Assembly (NCBI GenBank): GCA_035063785.1
Contig: JAPSFS010000009.1
Coordinates: 1-64,000 of the forward strand
Source of the DNA: Comamonas_C sp026954015
GTDB lineage: Bacteria > Pseudomonadota > Gammaproteobacteria > Burkholderiales > Burkholderiaceae_C
Length of the DNA: 64,000 bases
Reading direction: 5' to 3'
Shown here: one piece after another, positions 45,828-55,170 of the stretch
How the letters are laid out: each line of letters starts with the position of its first letter
Position numbering within the stretch: position 1 is the first letter of the stretch
Notes under the pieces: model-generated
The model's input: only the letters and a program-made list of their open reading frames with translations
Told to the model about the DNA's origin: nothing
Database searches by the model: none
Translations under genes and position numbers: made by a program

Positions 45828-48125
45828 ATGAGCAAGTCTCTCTCTCCCGCCGAAACCGCCCTTCGCGAAGCCGCGCGTGACTACCACCATTACCCCGCCC
45901 GGGGCAAGATCTCGATCACGCCGACCAAGCCGCTCGTGAACCAGCGCGACCTGTCGCTGGCCTACTCGCCCGGCGTCGCCTACCCGTGCCTCGATATCCA
46001 GGCGGACCCCACCAAGGCCTACGACTACACCTCGCGCGGCAACCTCGTGGCCGTGGTCACCAACGGCACGGCCGTGCTGGGCCTGGGGGATATCGGCCCG
46101 CTCGCGGGCAAGCCCGTGATGGAGGGCAAGGGGTGCCTGTTCAAGAAGTTCGCCGGCGTCGACGTATTCGACATCGAGCTCGCGGAGCGCGACCCGGACA
46201 AGCTCGTGCAGATCATCGCCGCGCTCGAACCCACCGTGGGCGGCATCAACCTGGAGGACATCAAGGCGCCCGAGTGCTTCTACATCGAGCAGGAGCTCTC
46301 CAAGCGCATGAACATCCCGGTGTTCCATGACGATCAGCACGGCACCGCGATCATCTCCAGCGCCGCGCTCGTGAACGCGCTCGAACTCGTCGGCAAGAAG
46401 ATCGAGGACGTGAAGCTCGCCGTCTCGGGCGCGGGCGCCGCCGCCACCGCCTGCGTGGACGTGATGATCGGCCTCGGCCTCAAGCGCGAGCACGTCTACA
46501 TGTGCGACTCCAAGGGCCTGATCCACACCGGCCGCGACAAGCTCGACCCCTCCAAGGCGCGCTTCGCGCAAGAGACGGCGGACCGCACGCTGGCCGACGC
46601 GGTCAAGAACGCGGACGTCTTCCTCGGCTGCTCCGCGCCCGGCGTGCTCACCGCCGAGATGGTCAAGACCATGGCGAGCCAGCCCATCATCCTCGCGCTG
46701 GCCAACCCCGAGCCCGAAATCCGCCCCGAGCTCGCCAAGTCCGTGCGCCCCGATTGCATCATTGCCACAGGCCGCAGCGACTACCCAAACCAGGTCAACA
46801 ACGTCCTGTGCTTCCCCTACATCTTCCGCGGGGCGCTCGATTGCGGCGCCACGCGCATCACGCAGGAGATGAAGCTCGCGTGCGTACGCGAGATCGCCGC
46901 GCTCGCCAAGGCCGAGCTCTCGGCCGAAGTGGCCGCCGCCTACCAGGGCAAGGAGATGCACTTCGGGCCCGACTACCTCATCCCCACGCCGTTCGACGTG
47001 CGCCTCATCCTGCGCATCGCTCCCGCCGTGGCGCGCGCGGCCGAGCTTTCGGGCGTGGCCACGCGCCCCATCCAGGACTACGCAGCCTACCGCGAAAGCC
47101 TCACGCGCTTCGTCTACCAGACCAGCATGTTCATGCGCCCGGTGTTCGCCGCCGCCAAGGCCCGCCCGCAGCGCGTGGCCTACGCCGAGGGCGAGGACGA
47201 GCGCGTGCTGCGCGCCGCGCAGTTCGCGGTCGATGACGGCATGGCCAAGCCCATCCTCATCGGGCGCCCCGCCGTGATCCAGGCGCGCATCACCAAGAAC
47301 GACCTGCGGCTGCAACCCGGCGTGAACGTCGAGGTCTGCAACCCCGAGGACGACCCGCGCTTTCGCCAGTACTGGGAGACCTACCACAAGCTCATGGGCC
47401 GCCACGGCATCACGCCCGAGACGGCCAAGGCGTCAGTGCGCCGCTCCAACACGCTGATCGCCGCGCTCATGGTGCACCTGGGCGACGCCGACGCCATGCT
47501 CTGCGGGCTCGTGGGCAAGTTCGACAACCACCTCGCGCACATCCGCGGCGTGCTCGGGCTGCAGGACGAGGAGCACGACTTCGCCACGGTGAACGCCGTC
47601 GTGATGGGCCAGAGCACGCTCTTCATCGCCGACACCTACATCACCGACGACCCCAGCGCCGAGCAGCTCGCCACCATCGCGCTGCGCACCGCCGAGGAGG
47701 TGCAGCGTTTCGGCCTGCCACCCAAGGTGGCCTTCCTCTCGCACTCCAACTTCGGCTCGTCCACACGCCCCAGCGCGCTCAAGATGCGCGCGGCCCACGA
47801 AATCTTCACCCGCATGGCGCCGCACATCGAATGCGACGGCGAGATGCACGGCGACTCCGCCCTGTCGGAAACCATCCGCAAGCGCACGCTGCTGGACTCC
47901 ACCCTGAGCGGCACCGCCAACGTGCTGATCTGCCCCAACCTGGACGCGGCCAACATCCTCTTCAACGTGCTCAAGACCACCGACGGCCACGGCACCACGA
48001 TAGGCCCCATCCTGCTGGGCTGCGCCGCACCCGCGCACGTGCTCACGCCCTCATCCACCGTGCGCCGCGTGGTCAACATGACGGCGCTGGCCGCCGCCAA
48101 CGCCGCCGCGCGCGCACGCCGCTAG
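45828..48125 (+). CDS. maeB: NADP-dependent malic enzyme with C-terminal phosphotransacetylase domain
   Basis: A 765-residue two-domain protein. Residues 1 to about 430 form the malic enzyme, which decarboxylates malate to pyruvate: the malic-enzyme motifs SLAYSPGVAYPC and FHDDQHGTAI, and the NADP-binding LAVSGAGAAATACVDVM. Residues from about 435 form a phosphate-acetyltransferase-like domain (RVAYAEGEDERVLRAAQFAVD, and later GTANVLICPNLDAANI) thought to be regulatory. The length is standard for MaeB. It is about 86 nt downstream of the permease and is probably independent of the urate locus. Confidence 0.96.
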   Translation: MSKSLSPAETALREAARDYHHYPARGKISITPTKPLVNQRDLSLAYSPGVAYPCLDIQADPTKAYDYTSRGNLVAVVTNGTAVLGLGDIGPLAGKPVMEGKGCLFKKFAGVDVFDIELAERDPDKLVQIIAALEPTVGGINLEDIKAPECFYIEQELSKRMNIPVFHDDQHGTAIISSAALVNALELVGKKIEDVKLAVSGAGAAATACVDVMIGLGLKREHVYMCDSKGLIHTGRDKLDPSKARFAQETADRTLADAVKNADVFLGCSAPGVLTAEMVKTMASQPIILALANPEPEIRPELAKSVRPDCIIATGRSDYPNQVNNVLCFPYIFRGALDCGATRITQEMKLACVREIAALAKAELSAEVAAAYQGKEMHFGPDYLIPTPFDVRLILRIAPAVARAAELSGVATRPIQDYAAYRESLTRFVYQTSMFMRPVFAAAKARPQRVAYAEGEDERVLRAAQFAVDDGMAKPILIGRPAVIQARITKNDLRLQPGVNVEVCNPEDDPRFRQYWETYHKLMGRHGITPETAKASVRRSNTLIAALMVHLGDADAMLCGLVGKFDNHLAHIRGVLGLQDEEHDFATVNAVVMGQSTLFIADTYITDDPSAEQLATIALRTAEEVQRFGLPPKVAFLSHSNFGSSTRPSALKMRAAHEIFTRMAPHIECDGEMHGDSALSETIRKRTLLDSTLSGTANVLICPNLDAANILFNVLKTTDGHGTTIGPILLGCAAPAHVLTPSSTVRRVVNMTALAAANAAARARR

Positions 48126-48206
48126 GTCACGTTGCTTGGGCGCCGCGCGACGGCGCGCCGACTACAATCGCCCGCGCTTGCGGCGCGCGCGCCAGCGGGC
48201 CGCGAT

Positions 48207-48296
48207 GGTGGGTTGGCCGAGCGGTTGAAGGCACTAGTCTTGAAAACTAGCAAGGGGGTGACCTCTTCCAGGGTTCGAATCCCTGACCCACCGCCA
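48207..48296 (+). tRNA. tRNA-Ser(UGA)
   Basis: A 90-nt class II tRNA with encoded CCA. The acceptor GGTGGGT pairs with ACCCACC, the anticodon stem CTAGT/ACTAG encloses CTTGAAA with anticodon TGA, and a long variable arm (GGGGGTGACCTCTTCC) follows. A TACAAT box at 48163-48168 is a possible -10 element about 40 bp upstream. Confidence 0.97.
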
Positions 48297-48319
48297 GCGC
48301 GGTGAGCGCCATGCTCACA

Positions 48320-49657
48320 TCAGCGCGGCGGCGCCTGCCGCAGCCGCTGCGCGGGAAACACCGCGCAGAATTCCGACCCCTGCCCGACAACGCTCGCGAT
48401 GCGCAACTGCGCCCCATGGCGCTGCAGCACGTGCTTGACGATGGCCAGCCCCAGCCCGGTGCCGCCGCTTTCGCGCGAGCGGCCACGGTCCACGCGGTAG
48501 AAGCGCTCGGTCAGGCGCGGCAGGTGCTCGGGCGCAATGCCGGGGCCGCTGTCGCGCACGCACACGCTCGCGCCGCCGTCGGGCTGCGGCTGCCACGCGA
48601 CGGCGATCGTGCCGCCTGCCGGGGTGTAGCGCACGGCGTTGCTCAGCAGGTTGGACAGCGCGCTGTGCAGCTCGGCGGCGTTGCCCGCGATCTCCATCGC
48701 CCCGAACTCCACGGCGGCAGGAAAGTGCCACTGGTGCGGCGCGCTGCCAGGGGGCAGCACGCGCTGCGAGAACTCGCGCGCCTCCTGCTCGCAGCGCTGC
48801 AGCAGCTCGCGCACGGGCGTCCACTCCTGCAGGCCGGGCGCAGGGCCGCCCTCCAGACGCGAGAGCGTAAGCAAATCCTGCACCAGGTCGCGCATGCGCT
48901 GCGCCTGCTGCGCCATCAGGCCCAGGTAGCGTGCGCGTTCGGCCTCGGCCAGCGGCAGCGTCTGCATGGTTTCGACAAACCCGGTGAGCACCGTGAGCGG
49001 CGTGCGGATTTCGTGCGAGACGTTGGCGACGAAGTCGCGCCGCATGGCCTCGGCCTGCTGCAGTTGCGTGACGTCGCGCGAGAGCATGAGCCGGCGCCCG
49101 TCGCCATAGGGGTACAGCCGCACCGCAAGCTGCACCGGGTGCGCGGGCGTGCTCTCGCGCCCCGGCAGCAGCACGTCGTGCGTGAAGTCGCCCGCGGCCA
49201 GGTAGGCGCTGAACGCCGGTTCGCGCAGCAGGTTGCCCACGGACTGCATCAGGTCGCGTTGCACGTCCACGCCGAAATGCTCGGCCGCCTGCTGGTTGCA
49301 CCACTCGATGCGGTCCTGATCGTCGAGCAGCAGCACGCCGTTGGGCGAGGCCTGGATCGCGGCCAGCACCGCCTGCAGGCGCGCCTCGCTCGCTTGTACG
49401 GCCTTCTCGCGCTGGCGCAGCAGCCGGCGCACGCGATCGGCCAGCGCGCTCCAGGCGCCGGGCAGGCGCGGCGGCGCGGCCTGCTCGCCCCGGCGCAACC
49501 AGGCCAGCAGCCGCGTGGCGCACCAGGCGTCCCACGCGAACCACAGCCACGCCGCCACGCAGGCACCGGCCACGGCGCCCCACACCCCGGCCTGCCACCA
49601 GCCGAGCGCGCCGCCCGCGAGCTGCAGACCGGCAAAGAGGAGGAGGCGCGCAAGCAC
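48320..49657 (-). CDS. phoR: Phosphate-regulon sensor histidine kinase PhoR
   Basis: A 445-residue membrane-bound kinase. Two hydrophobic segments lie in the first 50 residues, then a PAS domain (about 90-190, GVLLLDDQDRIEWCNQQAAEHFG) and the HisKA domain with the phosphorylated His215 in ANVSHEIRTPL. The catalytic domain has the N box (LLSNAVRYTP), G1 (DSGPGIAPEHL) and G2 (GGTGLGLAIVKH). It starts with GTG, 55 nt after phoB. The gap holds a palindromic repeat. Confidence 0.95.
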   Translation of the reverse strand: MLARLLLFAGLQLAGGALGWWQAGVWGAVAGACVAAWLWFAWDAWCATRLLAWLRRGEQAAPPRLPGAWSALADRVRRLLRQREKAVQASEARLQAVLAAIQASPNGVLLLDDQDRIEWCNQQAAEHFGVDVQRDLMQSVGNLLREPAFSAYLAAGDFTHDVLLPGRESTPAHPVQLAVRLYPYGDGRRLMLSRDVTQLQQAEAMRRDFVANVSHEIRTPLTVLTGFVETMQTLPLAEAERARYLGLMAQQAQRMRDLVQDLLTLSRLEGGPAPGLQEWTPVRELLQRCEQEAREFSQRVLPPGSAPHQWHFPAAVEFGAMEIAGNAAELHSALSNLLSNAVRYTPAGGTIAVAWQPQPDGGASVCVRDSGPGIAPEHLPRLTERFYRVDRGRSRESGGTGLGLAIVKHVLQRHGAQLRIASVVGQGSEFCAVFPAQRLRQAPPR

Positions 49658-49668
49658 GATGGTTTTAT

Positions 49669-49726
49669 GAATGGAAAGTGGCTCTAACGCAATACCAGCA
49701 AGCGCGGGCAGCTATTCATTTTGTGG
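49669..49726. repeat. Comamonadaceae-type intergenic palindromic repeat, copy 4
   Basis: The sequence ACCAGCAAGCGCGGGCAGC followed by TATTCATTTT is a shorter, partly degraded copy that lacks one inner arm. It overlaps the 3' end of phoB: the last residues (QNE) and the stop codon of PhoB at 49712 are read from its AT-rich end. Confidence 0.65.
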
Positions 49727-50416
49727 CGATGACTGCACCGTGAAGCGGTAGCCCGCGCCGCGCACGGTCTCCACCATCGCGGCGGCGGCGCCGAGTGCTT
49801 CCCGCAGGCGCTTGACGTGCACGTCCACGGTGCGCTCTTCGATGAACACGTGGTCGCCCCAGATCTTGTCGAGCAGTTGCGCGCGGCTGTGCACGCGCTC
49901 GGGGTGGCGCATGAGGTAGCGCAACAGCCGGAACTCGGTGGGCCCGAGCTGCAGCGGCTCGCCGCGCCAGTGCACGCGGTGCGTCGCCGCGTCCAGCACC
50001 AGTCCACCCGCGGCGACGGTGTCGCGCACCTGTTCAGGCGCGCGCCGGCGCAGCACGGCGCGGATGCGCGCAAGCAGCTCCTGCGTGGAAAAGGGCTTGG
50101 TGATGTAGTCGTCGGCCCCGGCGTCCAGGCCGGTGATCTTGTCGGGCTCGTCGCCGCGCGCGGTCAGCATGAGGATGGGCACGTCCTTGCTGCGCGGCTG
50201 CGCGCGCCACTGGCGCGCCAGTTGCAGGCCGCTCACGCCGGGCAGCATCCAGTCGAGCAGGATCACGTCGGGCAGCACCGCGTCGAGCGCGCGCTGCGCG
50301 GCGTCGCCGTCCTCCACGCAGACGGGCTCGAAGCCGCCGTGGCGCAGGTTGACGGCGATCAGTTCGGCGATGGCGGGCTCGTCCTCGACGACGAGCACGC
50401 GGGGGAATTTTTTCAT
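49712..50416 (-). CDS. phoB: Phosphate-regulon response regulator PhoB
   Basis: A 234-residue OmpR-type regulator. The receiver domain has the acidic pair in VVEDEPA, the phosphorylated Asp55 in LLDWMLPG, and Thr/Lys in LTARG and TKPFS. The winged-helix domain contains GPTEFRLLRYLMRHPERVHSR and ERTVDVHVKRLREAL. The ATG at 50416 (MKKFPRV) is chosen; the frame is open for 20 further codons through an intergenic repeat. It activates genes at Pho boxes such as the one upstream of pstS. Confidence 0.96.
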   Translation of the reverse strand: MKKFPRVLVVEDEPAIAELIAVNLRHGGFEPVCVEDGDAAQRALDAVLPDVILLDWMLPGVSGLQLARQWRAQPRSKDVPILMLTARGDEPDKITGLDAGADDYITKPFSTQELLARIRAVLRRRAPEQVRDTVAAGGLVLDAATHRVHWRGEPLQLGPTEFRLLRYLMRHPERVHSRAQLLDKIWGDHVFIEERTVDVHVKRLREALGAAAAMVETVRGAGYRFTVQSSPQNE

Positions 50417-50420
50417 CGCC

Positions 50421-50495
50421 GGGCCGCCCCAAGAGGACAAAGCGGCCCCCTCGGGGGGCAGAGAACTACGCGCCACGAGGGAGCGCGGGGGTTGC
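50421..50495. repeat. Second type of Comamonadaceae intergenic repeat (GC-rich hairpins)
   Basis: The stretch between phoU and phoB contains GGGCCGCCCC, AAGCGGCCCCCTCGGGG and an extension ending ACGAGGGAGCGCGGGGG. I recognise this arrangement as a repeat that recurs between genes of Comamonadaceae. Only one copy is evident in the window, so the call rests on memory of the family, not on repetition seen here. Confidence 0.55.
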
Positions 50496-50501
50496 GTGGC
50501 T

Positions 50502-51203
50502 TCATTGAACGGCGGATTCGATGTCCTGCATGGCGATGTGGCGCACGTCCTTGCCCTCGACCAGGTAGATGATCAGCTCGGCCACGTTCTTGGAATGATC
50601 GCCGATGCGCTCGATCGCCTTGGCCAGGAACAGCAGGTCCAGGCTGGCGGAGATGGTGCGCGCATCTTCCATCATGTAGGTGATGAGCTTGCGCACGAAG
50701 CCGTCGAACTCGCGGTCGATCAGGTCGTCTTCCTTGAGGATGGCCACCGCCGCCCTGGTGTCCAGGCGCGCGAAGGCGTCCAGCGCCTTGCGCAGCAGGC
50801 CCGAGGCCAGGTCGGCGGCCACGCGCAGCTCGCTCGCGGGCAGCGAGCGCGCCGCGCCGCTTTCGATGATGGAACGCACCATGCGCGCCATGCGCGTGGC
50901 CTCGTCGCCCATGCGCTCCAGGTTGTTGGTGGCCTTGGAAAAGGCCATCAGCAGGCGCAGGTCGCGCGCGGTGGGCTGGCGCCGCGCAATGATGGTGGTG
51001 AGCTCGTGGTCGATCTCCACTTCCATCTGGTTGACGCGCTGCTCCAGCGCCTCGACCTGCCCGGCCGCCTCCAGGCTGAAGTGCGACAGGGCCTCGATGG
51101 CCTGGCGGATCTGCGACTCGACCAGCCCGCCGAGTTCCATCACGCGGGTGGAGACCTGGTTGAGCTCGCCGTCGAACTGGGAGGAGAGGTGTTTGTCGTT
51201 CAT
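50502..51203 (-). CDS. phoU: Phosphate-transport regulator PhoU
   Basis: A 233-residue all-helical protein with two PhoU domains and the metal-binding repeats E-A/D-R-x-x-D-x-x-x-D type: NNLERMGDEATRMARMV in the first and KAIERIGDHSKNVAELIIYLVEG in the second. It links the Pst transporter to PhoR to keep the regulon off when phosphate is plentiful. The start overlaps the pstB stop by 4 nt. Confidence 0.95.
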   Translation of the reverse strand: MNDKHLSSQFDGELNQVSTRVMELGGLVESQIRQAIEALSHFSLEAAGQVEALEQRVNQMEVEIDHELTTIIARRQPTARDLRLLMAFSKATNNLERMGDEATRMARMVRSIIESGAARSLPASELRVAADLASGLLRKALDAFARLDTRAAVAILKEDDLIDREFDGFVRKLITYMMEDARTISASLDLLFLAKAIERIGDHSKNVAELIIYLVEGKDVRHIAMQDIESAVQ

Positions 51204-52006
51204 CCGAATCTCCCGGTAATGTAGTCCTCGGTCTCCTTGCGCCGGGGCTTGAAGAACATCTGCTCGGTGGCGCCGAACTCGATCAGCTCGCCCAGGTACA
51301 TGTAGGCGGTGTGGTCGCTGCAGCGCGCGGCCTGCTGCATGTTGTGCGTGACGATGACCACCGTGTAGTCGCTCTTGAGCTCGGCGATCAGCTCCTCGAT
51401 CTTGGCCGTCGAGATCGGATCCAGCGCCGAGCAGGGCTCGTCCAGCAGCAGCACCTCGGGGCGGATGGCCACGCCGCGCGCGATGCACAGGCGCTGCTGC
51501 TGCCCGCCCGACAGGCCCGAGCCGCTCTGGCCCAGCTTGTCTTTCACCTCGTTCCACAGCGCGGCCTTGCGCAGCGCCCACTCGACGCGCTCGTCCATGT
51601 CGGCCGCGCTCAGGCGCTCGAACAGCTTCACGCCGAAGGCGATGTTGTCGTAGATCGACATCGGAAACGGCGTCGGCTTCTGGAACACCATCCCCACCTT
51701 CGCGCGCACCAGCGCCACGTCGTTGCGCGTGGCGAGCAGGTCTTCGCCATCGAGCAGCACCTGCCCGTGGGCGCGCTGCTCGGGGTAGAGCTCGAACATG
51801 CGGTTGAACACGCGCAAGAGCGTCGATTTGCCGCAGCCCGAGGGACCGATGAAGGCGGTGACCTGCTTTTCGGGAATGTCGAGGTGGATGTTCTTGAGCG
51901 CGTGGAACTTGCCGTAGTGAAAGTTCAGGTCGCGCACCGAGATCTTGGAGCGCGCCCTGGCCGGCGGTGCGGCGGCGGCAGGGGGGGCGTCGAGGACGGC
52001 AGACAT
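51200..52006 (-). CDS. pstB: Phosphate ABC transporter ATP-binding protein
   Basis: A 268-residue ABC ATPase. Walker A is GPSGCGKST, the signature is LSGGQQQRLCIARG, Walker B is VLLLDEPCSALD, and the His switch lies in VIVTHNMQQ. A Pro/Ala-rich extension of about 18 residues precedes the domain. It follows pstA by 21 nt. Confidence 0.97.
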   Translation of the reverse strand: MSAVLDAPPAAAAPPARARSKISVRDLNFHYGKFHALKNIHLDIPEKQVTAFIGPSGCGKSTLLRVFNRMFELYPEQRAHGQVLLDGEDLLATRNDVALVRAKVGMVFQKPTPFPMSIYDNIAFGVKLFERLSAADMDERVEWALRKAALWNEVKDKLGQSGSGLSGGQQQRLCIARGVAIRPEVLLLDEPCSALDPISTAKIEELIAELKSDYTVVIVTHNMQQAARCSDHTAYMYLGELIEFGATEQMFFKPRRKETEDYITGRFG

Positions 52007-52027
52007 GGGCAGGGACTCTCCGTGAAT

Positions 52028-52891
52028 TTACTTGTTGCGGGTGACCACGCGCGCCAGGATGTTCAGTCCCAGCACCGCCAGCGTGATGAGCAGCACGCCG
52101 GCCCAGGCCAGGTGCTGCCAGTTTTCGTACGGGCTCATGGCGAACTGGAAGATCACCACCGGCAGGCTGGCCATGGGGTTGTTCAGGCTGGACGACCAGA
52201 ACTGGTTGGACAGCGCGGTGAACAGCAGCGGCGCCGTCTCGCCCGCGATGCGCGCCACCGCCAGCAGCACGCCGGTGATGACGCCCGCTCGCGCGGCGCG
52301 CAGCGTGATGGCCAGGATCACCTTCCACTTGGGCGTGCCCAGCGCGTAGGCGGCCTCGCGCAGGCCCGGCGGCACCAGCTTGAGCATGTTCTCGGTCGTG
52401 CGGATCACCACCGGAATCACGATCAGCGCCAGCGCCATCGCGCCGGCCCAGCCCGAGAAGCCGCCCATGGGCACCACCATCACCTCGAAGATGAACAGCC
52501 CGATGACGATGGATGGCGCCGACAGCAGGATGTCGCCCACGAAGCGCGTGGCCCTGGCCAGCCAGCCGTGCGTGTTGTATTCCACCAGGTAGATGCCCGC
52601 CAGGATGCCAACGGGCGTGCCCACCCCCGTGGCCACGGCCACCATCGTCAGCGAGCCGAAGATGGCGTTGGCCAGCCCTCCGGCCTCGTCGTTGGGCGGC
52701 GGCGTGACCTGGGTGAACACGCTCAGGGCGATGCCGCCCAGGCCCTGGCGCAGCGTTTCCCACAGGATCCAGGCCAGCCAGAACAGACCGAATGCCATGG
52801 CCGCCAGCGACAGCGTCAGCGCCACCGCGTTGGTGCGCTTGCGCCGCAGGAACAGGGCTTGGCCCTGCGAGGTGTGAACGGCGTTGCTCAT
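52028..52891 (-). CDS. pstA: Phosphate ABC transporter permease PstA
   Basis: A 287-residue inner-membrane permease with six hydrophobic segments and the cytoplasmic EAA loop (LREAAYALGTPKWKVILAITLRAA). The start at 52891 overlaps the pstC stop by 4 nt; a longer frame through pstC is a shadow. Confidence 0.95.
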   Translation of the reverse strand: MSNAVHTSQGQALFLRRKRTNAVALTLSLAAMAFGLFWLAWILWETLRQGLGGIALSVFTQVTPPPNDEAGGLANAIFGSLTMVAVATGVGTPVGILAGIYLVEYNTHGWLARATRFVGDILLSAPSIVIGLFIFEVMVVPMGGFSGWAGAMALALIVIPVVIRTTENMLKLVPPGLREAAYALGTPKWKVILAITLRAARAGVITGVLLAVARIAGETAPLLFTALSNQFWSSSLNNPMASLPVVIFQFAMSPYENWQHLAWAGVLLITLAVLGLNILARVVTRNK

Positions 52892-53916
52892 GCGCGCGTA
52901 CCTTCCGATCTGGCCAGGCGAGCCAGCAGCAGCTTGGAACAGGCCAGCACGACGAAGGTGATGAAAAACAGCACCAGCCCCAGGTAGATGAGGGACGCCT
53001 GGTGCAGGCCCGGCCCGGCCTCGGCGAACTCGTTGGCCAGCGCCGAGGTGATGGAGTTGGCGGCCTCGAATACGCTCAGCGAGTTCAGCTGGTTCATGTT
53101 GCCGATGACGAAGGTGACGGCCATCGTCTCGCCCAGCGCGCGACCGAGGCCCAGCATGATGCCGCCGATCACGCCCGTCCTGGTGTAGGGCAGCACCACG
53201 CGCGAGACCACCTCCCAAGTGGTGGCGCCCAGGCCGTAGGCCGACTCCTTGAGCATCGCGGGCGTGACCTCGAACACGTCGCGCATCACCGAAGCGATGA
53301 ACGGAATGATCATGATCGCCAGGATGATGCCGGCCGACAGGATGCCGATGCCCACCGGCGGGCCCGAAAACAGGCTGCCCAGAAAAGGCACGCCGCCGAA
53401 CCAGCGCTGCAGCGGCTGCTGCACCCAGGCCGACAGGATGGGCGCGAACACCAGCAGCCCCCACATGCCGTAGACGATGGACGGGATGGCCGCCAGCAGC
53501 TCGATGGCGGTGCCCAGCGGGCGCTTGAGCCAGGCGGGCGACAGCTCGGTGAGAAACAGCGCGATGCCGAAGCTCACCGGCACGGCGATCACCAGCGCGA
53601 TCAGCGAGGTCATCAGCGTGCCGTAGATCATCACCAGGCCGCCGAACTGCTGCTGCACCGGGTCCCACACGGCGCTGGTGACGAAACCCAGGCCGAAGGC
53701 GCGCACGGCCGGCCAGGCGCCGATCAGCAGCGACACCATGATCGCCACCAGCAGCGCCAGCGTGAGCAGGGCCGCGCCCCGGGCGGCGCCGGCGAACAGG
53801 CGATCGGCGGCGGCGCCGGTGCGGGCCCGGCGCGCGGGCGGAGGTGAACCCATGGTGGTGTCGGCTGGCCGGGCCGCCGCGGCCGCGGCCAGATCCAGGG
53901 AAGCGGTGATGGACAT
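52888..53916 (-). CDS. pstC: Phosphate ABC transporter permease PstC
   Basis: A 342-residue inner-membrane permease with six hydrophobic segments. Its EAA loop is KESAYGLGATTWEVVSRVVLPY, and the segment GIALFLTELSP is conserved in PstC. An N-terminal extension of about 40 residues is Ala-rich and unconserved. It is 45 nt downstream of pstS. Confidence 0.95.
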   Translation of the reverse strand: MSITASLDLAAAAAARPADTTMGSPPPARRARTGAAADRLFAGAARGAALLTLALLVAIMVSLLIGAWPAVRAFGLGFVTSAVWDPVQQQFGGLVMIYGTLMTSLIALVIAVPVSFGIALFLTELSPAWLKRPLGTAIELLAAIPSIVYGMWGLLVFAPILSAWVQQPLQRWFGGVPFLGSLFSGPPVGIGILSAGIILAIMIIPFIASVMRDVFEVTPAMLKESAYGLGATTWEVVSRVVLPYTRTGVIGGIMLGLGRALGETMAVTFVIGNMNQLNSLSVFEAANSITSALANEFAEAGPGLHQASLIYLGLVLFFITFVVLACSKLLLARLARSEGTRA

Positions 53917-53961
53917 GCGGTTATACCCGCCGGCGCGCGGCGCCGGCCGGTGCCTCCCGTT

Positions 53962-55005
53962 TTACTTGTACGCCACCGCCTTGCCGGCGCCGTCCTGGAT
54001 GGCGCCGAAGCCGCGCTCGCGGATCAGCGTCTTGACGGCATCGGGCATCGGCACGTAGTCCAGCGCCTGGGCCTGCGCGTCGCCGCTGGCGTACACCCAG
54101 TCGAAGAACTTCAGCACGGTGGCGGCCGTCGCGGGCTTGTCCTGTTTGGCGTGCATCAGGATGTAGGTGGCGGTGGTGATGGGCCAGGCGCCCGCGCCCG
54201 GCTTGTTGTTGAGCACCTGGTAGAACGATTTCGCCCAGTCGGCACCGGCCGCGGCGGCCTTGAAGCTGGTGTCGTCGGGGCTGACGAACTTGCCGTCGGC
54301 GTTGCGCAGCTGCACGTAGCTCATCTTGTTCTGCTTGACGTAGGCGTACTCCACGTAGCCGACCGAGTTGGGCAGGCGCGCGACGAAGGCGGCCACGCCC
54401 TCGTTGCCCTTGCCGCCCGCGCCCGTGGGCCAGTTCACGGCCGTGCCCTCGCCGACCTTGGCCTTCCACTCGGGGTTGACCTGGCTGAGGTAGTTGGTGA
54501 AGGCGTTGGTGGTGCCCGAGCCGTCGGCGCGGCGCACCGGGGCGATGGGCGCGTCGGGCAAGGCCAGGCCCGGGTTGAGCGCGGCGATGGCCGGGTCGCT
54601 CCACCGGGCGACCTTGCCCAGGTAGATGTCGCCCAGCACCTGGCCGGAGAGCTTGAGCTCGCCCGGCTTGATGCCGGCGATGTTGACCACCGGGATCACG
54701 CCGCCCACCACGGTGGGGAACTGCACCAGGCCCTTGCTGGCCAGTTCGTCGTCGCTCAAAGGCGCGTCCGAGGCGCCGAAGTCCACCGTCCTGGCCTCGA
54801 TCTGGCGCAGGCCCGCGCCCGAGCCAACGGATTGGTAGTTGATCTTCACGCCCGTGGCCTTGTGGTAGTCGGCCGCCCACCTGGAGTACAGCGGCGCCGG
54901 AAAGCTGGCGCCCGCGCCGGTGGCCTCCTGCTGCGCGAAAGCGGGGGCCGCAGCCGCCGCGAAAAGCATGCCTTGCACCAATAGCCGCGTCACGGTTCGA
55001 TTCAT
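53962..55005 (-). CDS. pstS: Periplasmic phosphate-binding protein PstS
   Basis: A 347-residue exported protein. The leader ends at PAFAQQ (cleavage after FAFA-like AFA, about residue 24). Phosphate-site segments are GAGASFPAPLYSRW, SVGSGAGLRQI, FGASDAPLS and RRADGSGTTNAF. The frame continues upstream without homology; the ATG at 55005 follows the AAGGACT ribosome site. It is the first gene of pstSCAB-phoUBR and has a Pho box upstream. Confidence 0.97.
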   Translation of the reverse strand: MNRTVTRLLVQGMLFAAAAAPAFAQQEATGAGASFPAPLYSRWAADYHKATGVKINYQSVGSGAGLRQIEARTVDFGASDAPLSDDELASKGLVQFPTVVGGVIPVVNIAGIKPGELKLSGQVLGDIYLGKVARWSDPAIAALNPGLALPDAPIAPVRRADGSGTTNAFTNYLSQVNPEWKAKVGEGTAVNWPTGAGGKGNEGVAAFVARLPNSVGYVEYAYVKQNKMSYVQLRNADGKFVSPDDTSFKAAAAGADWAKSFYQVLNNKPGAGAWPITTATYILMHAKQDKPATAATVLKFFDWVYASGDAQAQALDYVPMPDAVKTLIRERGFGAIQDGAGKAVAYK

Positions 55006-55062
55006 CGATAGTCCTTCAGAGTGGATGGAAAGTGACAACGCCACGAACTCTAGAAGCGCTTT

Positions 55063-55080
55063 GTGACAGCGGTGTGACGG
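55063..55080 (-). promoter_or_regulatory. Pho box upstream of pstS
   Basis: Read on the minus strand, CCGTCAC-ACCG-CTGTCAC has two 7-bp PhoB half sites separated by 4 bp, close to the consensus CTGTCAT-N4-CTGTCAT/C. It is 58-75 bp upstream of the pstS start. Confidence 0.8.
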
Positions 55081-55170
55081 TTTTCGGGCGGGTGCGCGCC
55101 GGATAATCCCCACCGACGGCTGCCGTTGCGTGCGCGCACACGGCAGGCCTGCCCCACGACTGCCCCAGGG

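Noticed and set aside
48126..48206. A standard sigma-70 promoter for tRNA-Ser
   Set aside because: A TACAAT box is present at 48163-48168, but no -35 box at suitable spacing can be identified, so I did not list it as a separate feature.
55085..55170. Possible FMN riboswitch in front of ribD
   Set aside because: The conserved riboswitch segments are not present; the leader is short and shows only GC-rich hairpins.
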